From NCBI GenBank assembly GCA_014382585.1, contig JACNJL010000038.1, forward strand, positions 83,726 through 147,725: DNA of 64,000 nucleotides. Reading direction: 5' to 3'. Shown here in pieces: positions 52,485 to 60,920 of the stretch. The notes under the pieces are model-generated. The model saw only the letters and a list, made by a program, of their open reading frames with translations, had not been told where the DNA came from and did not search any database. The position numbers were made by a program, and so were the translations under genes. Every line of letters begins with the position of its first letter. Within the stretch, counting starts at the first letter, position 1. Source of the stretch: Limisphaerales bacterium (lineage in GTDB: Bacteria; Verrucomicrobiota; Verrucomicrobiia; Limisphaerales; UBA1100).

Positions 52485-53300
52485 TTATTTTGGGGTTCTT
52501 ACAATATCTATGACACTATTTCGATATGTCACCTCGTCAATCACCTTTCCGTTGGCATCGACTGATATAAAACAAAGAGCCTCTTCATCCCCAGATAATT
52601 GTGCTAAACTTATAAATTTTATGTTTATCCATCCAGGCTCATTCATTTTAAGGTTTGCAATAGTTGCACGTTTTTTTCCGTCAACAGTTAATACCCATAC
52701 TGCTACAGAACTCTTAACTTTACCCAAATCATCAATTGACTCAAGGCTTCCGGCTGAGTTTAACTCAAGAGATAGAACCTCCCCTGTGCGCGTGTGGTTA
52801 ATTTCCGAATAGGAGCGCCCAATAAAGTCGGGCTTGCCCACTCTCTTCAACACTTCACCGAATACTTCCCGTTTCTTGATTGTCTTAATTTTTACCAAGT
52901 CATTCGTACACACAAGATATTGAGGACGCAGTAATCTATTAGCATTATATCGCCCCCCTTCAAATCCACCAGAAACTGCAATCGGGAATTTTTTTGATAA
53001 CGGTAAAAGTTTTTTTTGTTTTTTTAATATCTCAATAGTATACAGATGCGTTAGAACCGGAAACGCCACATCAAAACTTTCTAATTGTTTTGCTGTGTCA
53101 AAATGTGTTTTTTCAGCAAGCGAGCCAAAATCAAATGCTCCATTTGGCTTCGCCAACTCAGGAAAAGCTTGCAAAAAGTTTGCCTTAAAATGAGAACATT
53201 GCTTATGTTGTTCTTTTGTAAACAGTTGATCTTCAGCATAAATCGTAAATATGCCAGAAGCAAGCAGCGTAATTAGTTGCGCGCATATTTTCAAAATCAT
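52485..53300 (-). CDS. Hypothetical exported protein, AT-rich
   Basis: 271 residues with a signal peptide (MILKICAQLITLLASGIFTI). Ser/Lys-rich, with strand-like segments (EVLSLELNSAGSLESIDDLG, SVAVWVLTVDGKKRATIANL). No family is recognised. AT-rich codon use compared with its flanks, shared with the gene upstream, which it overlaps by four bases; the two are a cotranscribed pair. Possibly imported by lateral transfer. Confidence 0.72.
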   Translation of the reverse strand: MILKICAQLITLLASGIFTIYAEDQLFTKEQHKQCSHFKANFLQAFPELAKPNGAFDFGSLAEKTHFDTAKQLESFDVAFPVLTHLYTIEILKKQKKLLPLSKKFPIAVSGGFEGGRYNANRLLRPQYLVCTNDLVKIKTIKKREVFGEVLKRVGKPDFIGRSYSEINHTRTGEVLSLELNSAGSLESIDDLGKVKSSVAVWVLTVDGKKRATIANLKMNEPGWINIKFISLAQLSGDEEALCFISVDANGKVIDEVTYRNSVIDIVRTPK

Positions 53301-54412
53301 TTCCTTCTGGTTAACTTATCCTTGACCCCCTTTACAACCCTATCCCTCAAAAGCGAGACGTTGAAATTTTCGAAGTACTGACCCGAAAATATTGATAAAT
53401 CTCCTTCAAGTGGTGTAATATATTTTTTTTCGCAATCCGATACAACCGCCCCAATGCACGTCCATGTCACATCCTTATCATTGCCCCATTCGACCGTACT
53501 CGTATTTAGAGCCTTTCGCAAATCAAACAAGATGTGCGTGTTTGCCATCTCCATTGCAGTTTTCAATTTTAATCCTCTATGCTTAAATAATTTTCCTAAA
53601 ACCCTCAAACCGCTCTCATATTCACCAAATCCTTCAGCCAAGTTTACTGCATCATAAAAAGCCTGATTATTGGCAATTACTTTTTTTGTGTTCTCCCATT
53701 CTAACCCCTTTATATTTCCTTCGTTCAGGTAAAGAAACATTGGATCCATGAATTCCATTACCAGTTCATTCAGCCACTGAATAAGTTCCGGCTTTCCGCC
53801 ACCACACTCACCCTTGCATAAATCTTCTAGGATGCAAAGCTGGGTCTTGAGAAATAGTTCTCGAACATCATCTTCAAGGCCCTTATCAACAAAAACTTTG
53901 AGCTTCTTAGCTGCATCACAAATTGGCTCGAAAGTGATTTTGCCTTTTTCATCTTGGAATATGAAGAAAAGTGCCTCACCTGGAATTTCAGGGTCGATCC
54001 ACACTGTTTCAAGTCGTTCGTATAAATCATTTGTCTGATTCCACAACATATGGCTTTTTTCTTGACTGTACATCAAACTAAGCCATCCATGAAAGGCAAC
54101 CAAATCCACATCAGACAGCCATGAATAACTCTCCGGCAAGCTGTCGGCAAATGAGAATGCGGCTTCATCAGTTGATGAAATTTGAAAATTATTGACGTCA
54201 CCTAGTGCTCCCCCCTCAAACAAAGCTACAAACATTTCGAACTCAATAATCACTTCTTCCATTTCATCCATAGTGTCTTCATCCGCCCAAAAAAAGTATC
54301 CCTGAGTGAAGTTTTCTCGATCAGTATTGCTCGCATAGCAGGAAGGTGTCGATTGAACCTGAGAACTGCTTACAGTCCATACGAACAAGCATAGATAAAT
54401 GATGTTTTTCAT
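53297..54412 (-). CDS. Hypothetical exported protein, AT-rich
   Basis: 371 residues from the ATG before MKNIIYLCLFVWTVSSSQVQ (signal peptide). Mostly helical, acidic, with aromatic-rich stretches (DLVAFHGWLSLMYSQEKSHM) and a conserved-looking CILEDLCKGECGGGKPELIQ with several cysteines. I do not recognise it. First gene of an AT-rich pair with 52485; its promoter is likely in the 54413-54514 gap, which is strongly AT-rich. Confidence 0.72.
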   Translation of the reverse strand: MKNIIYLCLFVWTVSSSQVQSTPSCYASNTDRENFTQGYFFWADEDTMDEMEEVIIEFEMFVALFEGGALGDVNNFQISSTDEAAFSFADSLPESYSWLSDVDLVAFHGWLSLMYSQEKSHMLWNQTNDLYERLETVWIDPEIPGEALFFIFQDEKGKITFEPICDAAKKLKVFVDKGLEDDVRELFLKTQLCILEDLCKGECGGGKPELIQWLNELVMEFMDPMFLYLNEGNIKGLEWENTKKVIANNQAFYDAVNLAEGFGEYESGLRVLGKLFKHRGLKLKTAMEMANTHILFDLRKALNTSTVEWGNDKDVTWTCIGAVVSDCEKKYITPLEGDLSIFSGQYFENFNVSLLRDRVVKGVKDKLTRRK

Positions 54413-54514
54413 AGTATTGGTGACACGCAAAATTCAACTACGACTCACCCACACTGTAAATATATATCTTATTTTCCTTTAATCAAAATTATGGAAACAG
54501 ATTTGCCGCGCCGG

Positions 54515-55891
54515 TTATTCTCGCGGCTTCACCGGCACGTGGGCTTCATTCATTAGGGCGGATATTTGGGCGGCGCGGTCGGGGTTGGATTTGGCGAGGT
54601 CGTTTTTTTCGTAGGGATCGGTGGCGAGGTTGAAGAGTTCGAGTGGTTTGCCTACGGGACGGTAGGCTTTCCAGTTGCCGGTGCGGAGGGCTTGGGAGCG
54701 GATCTTGCTCGCGCCGGTGCAGAATTCAAAATACAGATAATCGTGCTTGGCTTGTTTCTTCGATGCACCGCGCAGCGTGGGCACAAATGAAATGCCGTCG
54801 TTTTGTTTGGGGACGGGTTGACCAATGAGCTCGCACATCGTGGGCAGGATATCCTGAAACCCGCTGAGGTGCGTGGTGGTGCCGGGGGTAATGACGCCGG
54901 GCCAGCGGGCGAGCATCGGGGTGCGAATGCCGCCCTCGTGCATGTCGCGTTTGTGCCCGCGCAGGTTGCCGGTGGAGTTCCAGAATTTCGGGTCGTGCCC
55001 GCCTTCCAAGTGCGCGCCGTTGTCGCTGGCGAACATCACCAGCGTGTTGTCGTCGATGCCCAGTTCCGCAAGCAACGCGAGTACCGCGCCCACTTCGTTA
55101 TCAAGGTGCTCCATCATCGCGGCAAAGCCCGCGATCGGGTTCACCACATCCGGACACGGCTCCCCGCCCGCGCCGTACTTGCCGATCTTCTTATCGAATT
55201 GCGGAAACACTTTGCGCCATTTTTCATGCAGCTCCTTCGGCGCATGCATTGCCGCGTGCGGGATGGCGGTGGGGATGTAACAAAAAAACGGTTCCTTTGC
55301 CGCCGCGCTGCGCCGAATAAAATCGCGCGCGTGCTCCATGAGTGGCGTGTGAATGTACGTGCCCTTTTTCAGCGAAACCTCTTTGCCATTGTGCACCGCG
55401 GTGGTGGGATAATACGTGTGGGCGATCACCTGACTTTTCCAGCCATAATATTCATCAAACCCGTGGCTCAATGGATTGCTCGCGCCCGGAATATGCGTGT
55501 GGCCGAGGCCCCATTTGCCAAAGGCCCCTGTGCGATAACCTGCCGCCTTGAACACCTCCGGCAGCACCGTCATCTTCGCATCCAACGCCGCTTCGTTTTC
55601 GTTGCCAACATTGCCGCGCACATAACAATGGCCCGAGTGCTGGCCGGTCATCAACACCGCGCGGCTCGGCGTGCAAACGGTGTTGCCCGAATAATGCGCC
55701 GTAAACTTCAAGCCCTCCTTCGCGAGCCGATCGATGTGCGGCGTCTTAAATTTCTTCTGCCCGTAACACGACAAATCCCCGTAACCCAAATCATCAGCAA
55801 GAATGTAAATGACATTGGGCTTCCCCGCCGCGTGAGCAGAAGGCGTGACACATTGCGAAATCAAAAAGAGCGCAGCAAATAGAGTTTTCAT
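54515..55891 (-). CDS. Exported sulfatase (S1), CTPSR type
   Basis: 458 residues with signal peptide (MKTLFAALFLISQCVTPSAHA). Sulfatase N-terminus KPNVIYILADDLGYGDL; Cys73 in CTPSRAVLMTGQ is the residue converted to formylglycine in active enzymes. LPEVFKAAGYRTGAFGKWGL, CYIPTAIPHAAMHAPKELH and VMFASDNGAHLEGGHD carry metal and substrate residues. Arylsulfatase A-like. Cleaves sulfate esters of polysaccharides outside the cytoplasm; substrate unknown. Last of a run of sulfatase genes on this strand. Confidence 0.94.
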   Translation of the reverse strand: MKTLFAALFLISQCVTPSAHAAGKPNVIYILADDLGYGDLSCYGQKKFKTPHIDRLAKEGLKFTAHYSGNTVCTPSRAVLMTGQHSGHCYVRGNVGNENEAALDAKMTVLPEVFKAAGYRTGAFGKWGLGHTHIPGASNPLSHGFDEYYGWKSQVIAHTYYPTTAVHNGKEVSLKKGTYIHTPLMEHARDFIRRSAAAKEPFFCYIPTAIPHAAMHAPKELHEKWRKVFPQFDKKIGKYGAGGEPCPDVVNPIAGFAAMMEHLDNEVGAVLALLAELGIDDNTLVMFASDNGAHLEGGHDPKFWNSTGNLRGHKRDMHEGGIRTPMLARWPGVITPGTTTHLSGFQDILPTMCELIGQPVPKQNDGISFVPTLRGASKKQAKHDYLYFEFCTGASKIRSQALRTGNWKAYRPVGKPLELFNLATDPYEKNDLAKSNPDRAAQISALMNEAHVPVKPRE

Positions 55892-55935
55892 CGGCGGAAG
55901 TGTACCGCCAGCCTTTCATTCACACACGCAAAAAC

Positions 55936-56189
55936 TCACTTCACCGGCCAATCCCTCAGGGGAAATGGATCGTCGAGCCGTACCATTTCTTTGTGCAGTA
56001 GCGCTTCCATTTCTTTGCGTTTGGCGGCGCACTTCGGATTGCGGGCGCGGATGTGCACCCCGTACTGACCACCTACGGTTTTTCTGGTAACCGGTCGCCA
56101 TTGGCATCGTGAAACCAGATTACATCCGGCCCCAACTCCGCCGCCCAGACGCCGATGGCGCTCGCGAATAGTGCAACACAAAGTCTCAT
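55936..56189 (-). pseudogene. Decayed sulfatase copy
   Basis: A signal-peptide start (MRLCVALFASAIGVWAAELG) runs into a TAG after 38 codons. In another frame the C-terminal end of a sulfatase follows: NPKCAAKRKEMEALLHKEMV and then LDDPFPLRDWPVK, nearly identical in pattern to the end of the upstream sulfatase (NPKFAAKRKEMEALLLQEMK). The central catalytic domain is missing. This is what remains of a tandem duplicate of the 56242-57741 gene or a near relative. Confidence 0.8.
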
Positions 56190-56241
56190 CACGCACCGAG
56201 TGTGAATGGCAACGCCCCCACAGGCGAGCCGGAATCCGCGC

Positions 56242-57741
56242 TCACGGCTTGGGCTGATCCCACAGACGGTAGGGGTCGTGCAGGCGCTTCATTTCCTGGA
56301 GCAGCAGCGCCTCCATCTCCTTGCGTTTGGCGGCGAATTTCGGATTATCCGCCAGATTAAACGCCGCCGGATTCGGCTCGGAAAACGGGCGCAGGGCATG
56401 GTGTTCCCGAATGAGCTCATGCGGGTTTTCTTTGAGATTAAACAGCTGCGTCTGGCGCACCGTACCGTCCATCACGTCGTACTTGATCAGCTTCCAATCG
56501 CCGCGCCGCACGCTGCGCATGCCCGGCTTGGTGCCGCCGCTATACACGCCGAAGAGTGTCTCGCGAATCGTCTGCGCGCGCCCCATCAGCACCGGCTCCA
56601 GGCTGATGCCTTCGTTGGTGGCCGGTGGCTGGATGCCCGCAAGGCTGCACAGCGTGGCCAACGTATCGAGCAGGTACACATTCCCTTGCGCGCGGCTGCC
56701 CGGCTTGATGCCCGGTCCTTTCACGACCAACGGCACGCGCCAGGTGTGCTCGTACAAATTCTGTTTCCCCTGCAAACCGTGCCGGCCAATGGCCATGCCG
56801 TGATCGGCGGTGTACACGATGTAGGTGTTGTCCAGCTCGCCCACCGCCTTGAGCTTGGCGAGGACGCGGCCGATTTGTTGGTCGATGTATTCGCTGCAGG
56901 CAAACTGCCGGCCAATCTCGTTGCGGAGGGTGCGTTCATCGCGGCGTTCCCACACGCCGGGCACTTTGACCTCATCGCGCAGGCCGGGATGGCCATCGGG
57001 GAATGGATGCTTGGGCAGATAATTGATGGGCAACTGCGGTTGCTTCGCATTGGCCGGCGGCACGGTGTCGCGGTCGCGGTGATTGACCGCGCCGTATTTT
57101 TTCAACAACTCCGGAGTGCCGTCGCGCACATCGTGCGGATGCGAAAAGCCGAAGTAGATCAGAAACGGATCGGCATCCTTGGCCTGTTCGCGGGTGTTCA
57201 AATAATCCAGCACCCGTTCGGCGTGCCATGCGCTGCCGGTCTCCGCTGTGCCGCCGCGCTTGGTGGCATCGTGCACCACGGTGAATTGTTTATTGGCACC
57301 ATCAAAGCTGTTACCGCGTTTGCAGGTGCGCATGGTGGCGTAGCCGGCCCGATTAAACACGGCGGCCAAGGTGTGTTGCACGAGATTGGGCGGCACCCGC
57401 GTGGGATCGAGCGCATTCGGATTGGCGGGCGGCTTGCGAAAGGGGCGATCGGGAATATGCCAAACCGTGCGGCCGCTCATGATCATATGCCGCGACGCGG
57501 TGCACACCGCGCCCACCCAAGCGCCCATTTGATACGCGCCATCGATCACCATGCCTTCGGCGGCCAGCTGTTCAATGACCGGCGCATCCAGCTGGCTTTG
57601 TCGGTTGTAGAATTTGAAATCAAACGGCGACTGATCGTCGACAATGATGTAGAGGATATTCGGCCGCTTCAGTTTTTGATCAGCGCCGGCCGCGAAGGCC
57701 AGGCCCAATGCGGCCACCAGCAGGAGGGGGAGTTGTTTCAT
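56242..57741 (-). CDS. Exported sulfatase (S1), CTASR type
   Basis: 499 residues with signal peptide (MKQLPLLLVAALGLAFAAGA). Cys80 in VCTASRHMIMSGRT is the formylglycine site (CxASR). RPNILYIIVDDQSPFDF opens the metal site; FGFSHPHDVRDGTPELLKKY and YIVYTADHGMAIGRHGLQGK provide further metal ligands. The C-terminus (NPKFAAKRKEMEALLLQEMK) recurs in the decayed copy downstream. Seven bases behind the next sulfatase gene upstream, so cotranscribed. Confidence 0.94.
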   Translation of the reverse strand: MKQLPLLLVAALGLAFAAGADQKLKRPNILYIIVDDQSPFDFKFYNRQSQLDAPVIEQLAAEGMVIDGAYQMGAWVGAVCTASRHMIMSGRTVWHIPDRPFRKPPANPNALDPTRVPPNLVQHTLAAVFNRAGYATMRTCKRGNSFDGANKQFTVVHDATKRGGTAETGSAWHAERVLDYLNTREQAKDADPFLIYFGFSHPHDVRDGTPELLKKYGAVNHRDRDTVPPANAKQPQLPINYLPKHPFPDGHPGLRDEVKVPGVWERRDERTLRNEIGRQFACSEYIDQQIGRVLAKLKAVGELDNTYIVYTADHGMAIGRHGLQGKQNLYEHTWRVPLVVKGPGIKPGSRAQGNVYLLDTLATLCSLAGIQPPATNEGISLEPVLMGRAQTIRETLFGVYSGGTKPGMRSVRRGDWKLIKYDVMDGTVRQTQLFNLKENPHELIREHHALRPFSEPNPAAFNLADNPKFAAKRKEMEALLLQEMKRLHDPYRLWDQPKP

Positions 57742-57747
57742 GGGTGA

Positions 57748-59142
57748 TTATTGGGGTAACCGCGCACGCAATTGCTTGAGCAATGCCGCGGCTTGTTCGG
57801 GTTGAGTCTTGGCTCGGTTCTGCGTTTCCCCGGCGGGCGTGGTGTGATCGTACAGTTCAAGGGAGCCATCCCGATGCGCGATCAGCCGATGCGAATCCGT
57901 GCGGATGGTTTGCGCGTTGCCTTTGTATGCAAAAGCCGGATGCCCTTGGGCGGCGGGATCGGCCAAGATGGGCATGAGCGATTGGCCGTTGAGACCGGCG
58001 GGCGGCTTGAGACCGGTGAGTTCGCAGAGGGTCGGGAAAATATCAAGGGTCTCCACCATCGCTTGGGTGGACTTGCCGGCGGCGGCCATTTTGGGAACGG
58101 AGATGATGAGCGGCGAATGCAGAGATTCCTCGAAGAGCGCGTGCTTGCCCCAAATGGCGTGTTCGCCCAAGTGCCAGCCGTGATCGCCCCAAAGCACGAT
58201 GATGGTGTTGTCGCGCAGTTTCAAGTGATCCAAGCGTTCCAGTAACCGGCCCACCAACGCATCGGCGTAAGTCACACATCCGGCGTAATGTTTGCGCACT
58301 TCAAGGGCAAACTCCGCGTCGGTGTTGGGGTTGCGCTTCCAGCGGTTGTATTTCATGAACTCGCCGGAGCCGTGCCACGTGGTCTTGCCCTCGGGCTTGG
58401 CCGGATGCGGCGTGGCGGGGAGCGTGGCGTTGGCATACGGTTTCATGTATTGGGCCGGCGTACCAAAGGGCAGGTGCGGACGGATGATGCCCACCGCCAA
58501 GAAGAAGGGTTTGCTGTCCTTGGCCAACACGTCCATTTGCTTCAAAGCCTCATCGGTGATCAGGCCATCGGGGTAGGCGGAGTCCGGTCCATCGAATGCT
58601 TGAAACAAATCCATGTCCTTGGCGTTCTTGCGAATCTCGCCATTGGCCAACCCGTGCATGGCGCCGCGCGGATGTTGCCAGGGCCCGGCCGGCAACAGAT
58701 GGCGCGTCCAGGCGCCGGGCATTTCCGGTTTGGCCTCCTCATCCCAATCGCGTCCACCGCGGCCGCCGGGATGATGGCTCACTTTGCCGACCGACACGGT
58801 GGTGTAGCCGTGTTGGCGAAACCAACCGGGAAAACTCGTGCCCTTGATTTTGTCAAAATTCTGGAAGAGCGCGCCATTATGCGTCGGCCCGTAACGTCCC
58901 GTGAGCAGCGTGTAGCGCGAGGCTCCGCAGGTGGGCGCCTGCACATAGTGCCGATGAAACGCCCGACCGCGGCCGGCCAAGCCATCAATGTTCGGGGAGT
59001 GAATGTAATTCGCACCAAAGCACTTGAGCTCCGGCCGCAAGTCATCCACGCAGATCAAGAGGACGTTTGGCCGACGCTCAATGGACTTGGCCGACACCCA
59101 AAGCGGACACACCGCCACCAGAAAGAAAAGAAGCCTACACAT
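57748..59142 (-). CDS. Exported sulfatase (S1), iduronate-2-sulfatase-like, CGASR type
   Basis: 464 residues from [40 protein letters not shown] opens the domain, as in iduronate-2-sulfatases; Cys72 in [12 protein letters not shown] is the formylglycine site. [20 protein letters not shown] and [20 protein letters not shown] complete the metal site. The latter is characteristic of the iduronate-sulfatase group. An upstream ATG at 59205 exists but lacks a signal peptide, so 59142 is preferred. Substrate is probably a sulfated uronic acid polymer, by family analogy only. Confidence 0.92.
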   Translation of the reverse strand: MCRLLFFLVAVCPLWVSAKSIERRPNVLLICVDDLRPELKCFGANYIHSPNIDGLAGRGRAFHRHYVQAPTCGASRYTLLTGRYGPTHNGALFQNFDKIKGTSFPGWFRQHGYTTVSVGKVSHHPGGRGGRDWDEEAKPEMPGAWTRHLLPAGPWQHPRGAMHGLANGEIRKNAKDMDLFQAFDGPDSAYPDGLITDEALKQMDVLAKDSKPFFLAVGIIRPHLPFGTPAQYMKPYANATLPATPHPAKPEGKTTWHGSGEFMKYNRWKRNPNTDAEFALEVRKHYAGCVTYADALVGRLLERLDHLKLRDNTIIVLWGDHGWHLGEHAIWGKHALFEESLHSPLIISVPKMAAAGKSTQAMVETLDIFPTLCELTGLKPPAGLNGQSLMPILADPAAQGHPAFAYKGNAQTIRTDSHRLIAHRDGSLELYDHTTPAGETQNRAKTQPEQAAALLKQLRARLPQ

Positions 59143-59232
59143 CGTGAGCCCGGAGGGTGACAGATGCGGGCGATGAATTCCAGACACGGATTTCACGAAT
59201 AACACGGATCAAGAAAACCCGCGCCGGGAGGG

Positions 59233-59289
59233 GCGAGTTCCACCTCGTCCGTGTTTTGAACCAAAATGGGACGACGTGGAAGTCGTCCC
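59233..59289. repeat. Palindromic stretch in the sulfatase gap (GTTCCACCTCGTC type)
   Basis: GGGCGAGTTCCACCTCGTCC is followed by the perfect hairpin GGGACGAC-GTGGAA-GTCGTCCC (59268-59289). A related CCAGTTCCACCTCGTC occurs near 62354. Lies in the gap between the flavodoxin stop and the next sulfatase start; may act as a transcript boundary. Confidence 0.55.
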
Positions 59290-59292
59290 TCC

Positions 59293-59859
59293 CTACTCCA
59301 CATCGGCCGGGGTGAGGCGCGGGATGTCTTTGGCGTCGGGGTGCTGATCTTTTCGGCCATGAACGTAAAGGGCGGTCCATTCAGCGAGACGCCGGCCGAG
59401 GAGTTTGCAGGATTCCTGAACCTCCGGTTCGCGCGGGGCTTTGCAGCCCACGGCACCGTAATGGCCGGTCATTTTCTTGCCGGCATATTCGGTGACGCCG
59501 AAGACGAGGAACCCAAAATTCATCAGCACGGTGTGGATGGATTGACAGGCCAGCTCCATCCCGCCGCCCCATCCGCCGGCACTGGAAAAGGCGCAGGCGA
59601 TCTTGCCGTCGACCTTCATCCAGGACCCGATCATTTCCTCATCCCAAAAGCGTTTCATCTTCCACGAAAGCACGCCCATGTTGGTCGGGCTGCCCACAGC
59701 GAGGCCATCGCACCACTCGACATCCGCGGCGGAAGCCTCCTCCACACCGCGCACGCGCACCTCCGTATCCGGCACCAGCGCGGCCCCTTCGCCGACGAGC
59801 TCAGCCATTTGCTGAACATTGCCGGTGGCTGAATCGAAGAGGACGAGAATTTTGTTCAT
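59293..59859 (-). CDS. Flavodoxin-like / WrbA-type NAD(P)H:quinone oxidoreductase
   Basis: 188 residues. MNKILVLFDSATGNVQQMAE is the flavodoxin FMN-binding loop; VGSPTNMGVLSWKMKRFWDE and FSSAGGWGGGMELACQSIHT match the WrbA-type quinone reductase family. FMN-dependent reduction is likely. It overlaps the sialidase-like gene by four bases (ATGA), so it is coupled to an exported-enzyme operon although it is cytoplasmic. Confidence 0.88.
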   Translation of the reverse strand: MNKILVLFDSATGNVQQMAELVGEGAALVPDTEVRVRGVEEASAADVEWCDGLAVGSPTNMGVLSWKMKRFWDEEMIGSWMKVDGKIACAFSSAGGWGGGMELACQSIHTVLMNFGFLVFGVTEYAGKKMTGHYGAVGCKAPREPEVQESCKLLGRRLAEWTALYVHGRKDQHPDAKDIPRLTPADVE

Positions 59860-60920
59860 TGCAGCTTCGCCGGATCGAGCACGGCGTGCTTGATGGTTTT
59901 GCGTTGCCACGTGTAACTGACGTGTACCTGGCCGTCGCGGGATTGGATGACTGCGGGATAGGAATATTCGCCGGGCGCACGCTCAAGTGTAAGGACGGGC
60001 TTCCAGCTCTTGCCGTCGGCAGACACAGCCACGTTGAGCATGGTGCGGTTGGCGGGAAAAATGATGCCGCGTACGGTGTGGTTGTAGACGATCAACTGCC
60101 GGCCATCGGCAAGCGTCACGGCGTCGGTGCCGGCGTTGGGGTTGGGCAATGGCGAGGCAGCCATGGGGCCCCACGTCTTGCCGCCATCGGCCGAGCGACT
60201 GGTGGTGACGACGCGTTGTCGGCTGCGACACATGACCTGCAACTCGCCGTCCCGATGAAACAACACGCTCGGCTGGATGGCGCCAAATGTTTTGCCGTCG
60301 TGAATCGGGCCAATCACCTGCCACGTCTTGCCGAGGTCGCGCGTGATTTCAAAATGCACGCGCCAACCGTCGAACTCCGTGCTGCTCGGGCAAAGGATCG
60401 CGCCATCCGCCAGCTGCACGGGCTTGTTCTTCACCGGGCCAACCAAATGCCCCAACGGCCCTTTGCCGAGCTTGCGGCGGTTGCCCCAGGTTTTGCCGCC
60501 GTCTTTGGAGGTCATCATCACGCCCCACCATGTGCTGGGGGTGGGGCCGACTTTGTAAAACAACAGCAGCGGCCCGGTCTTCGGCTGAAAGAGCACCGGA
60601 TTCCAGCAGGGATAATCCTTGTCCTCGCCCTCGGCGCCGGTGGCCACTTCCACGGGCGCGGTCCATTGACCAGCGACCAATCGCGACACGCGAATGCCCA
60701 CATCCTGATGCTTCTCCCGCGTGCCCGCAAACCAGGCGGCGACGAGGCCGGTTTTGGTTTCCGCCAGTGTCGAGGCGTGGCACTGCGGCGTGGCCCGGTT
60801 TTCCAGTGGGTAAATATAGCCGGCGGACAACAGGCTGCCCTGCCCCGGTTGCGCCTTGGGCGGGAGTTCGGCCGCGGCGCACAGGCCAGCGGCAGTGAGG
60901 AAGAGGAGGAGCGGTTTCAT
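59856..60920 (-). CDS. Exported sialidase-like BNR-repeat protein
   Basis: 354 residues with signal peptide (MKPLLLFLTAAGLCAAAE). Six-bladed propeller pattern with Asp boxes: SKDGGKTWGN, SADGGKTWGP and SADGKSWKP. CHASTLAETKTGLVAAWFAG, WNPVLFQPKTGPLLLFYKVG and YSYPAVIQSRDGQVHVSYTW fit the exo-alpha-sialidase-like group common in Planctomycetota and Verrucomicrobiota. Whether it cleaves sialic acid or another glycoside is not shown. Coupled by overlaps to a sulfatase before it and a flavodoxin after it. Confidence 0.9.
   Translation of the reverse strand: MKPLLLFLTAAGLCAAAELPPKAQPGQGSLLSAGYIYPLENRATPQCHASTLAETKTGLVAAWFAGTREKHQDVGIRVSRLVAGQWTAPVEVATGAEGEDKDYPCWNPVLFQPKTGPLLLFYKVGPTPSTWWGVMMTSKDGGKTWGNRRKLGKGPLGHLVGPVKNKPVQLADGAILCPSSTEFDGWRVHFEITRDLGKTWQVIGPIHDGKTFGAIQPSVLFHRDGELQVMCRSRQRVVTTSRSADGGKTWGPMAASPLPNPNAGTDAVTLADGRQLIVYNHTVRGIIFPANRTMLNVAVSADGKSWKPVLTLERAPGEYSYPAVIQSRDGQVHVSYTWQRKTIKHAVLDPAKLQ

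Noticed and set aside
56206-57747. Open frame of 513 codons on the plus strand opposite a sulfatase
   Set aside because: It is an antisense shadow produced by GC-rich codon bias. The minus-strand frame has signal peptide, active-site motif and family match; the plus-strand translation has none.
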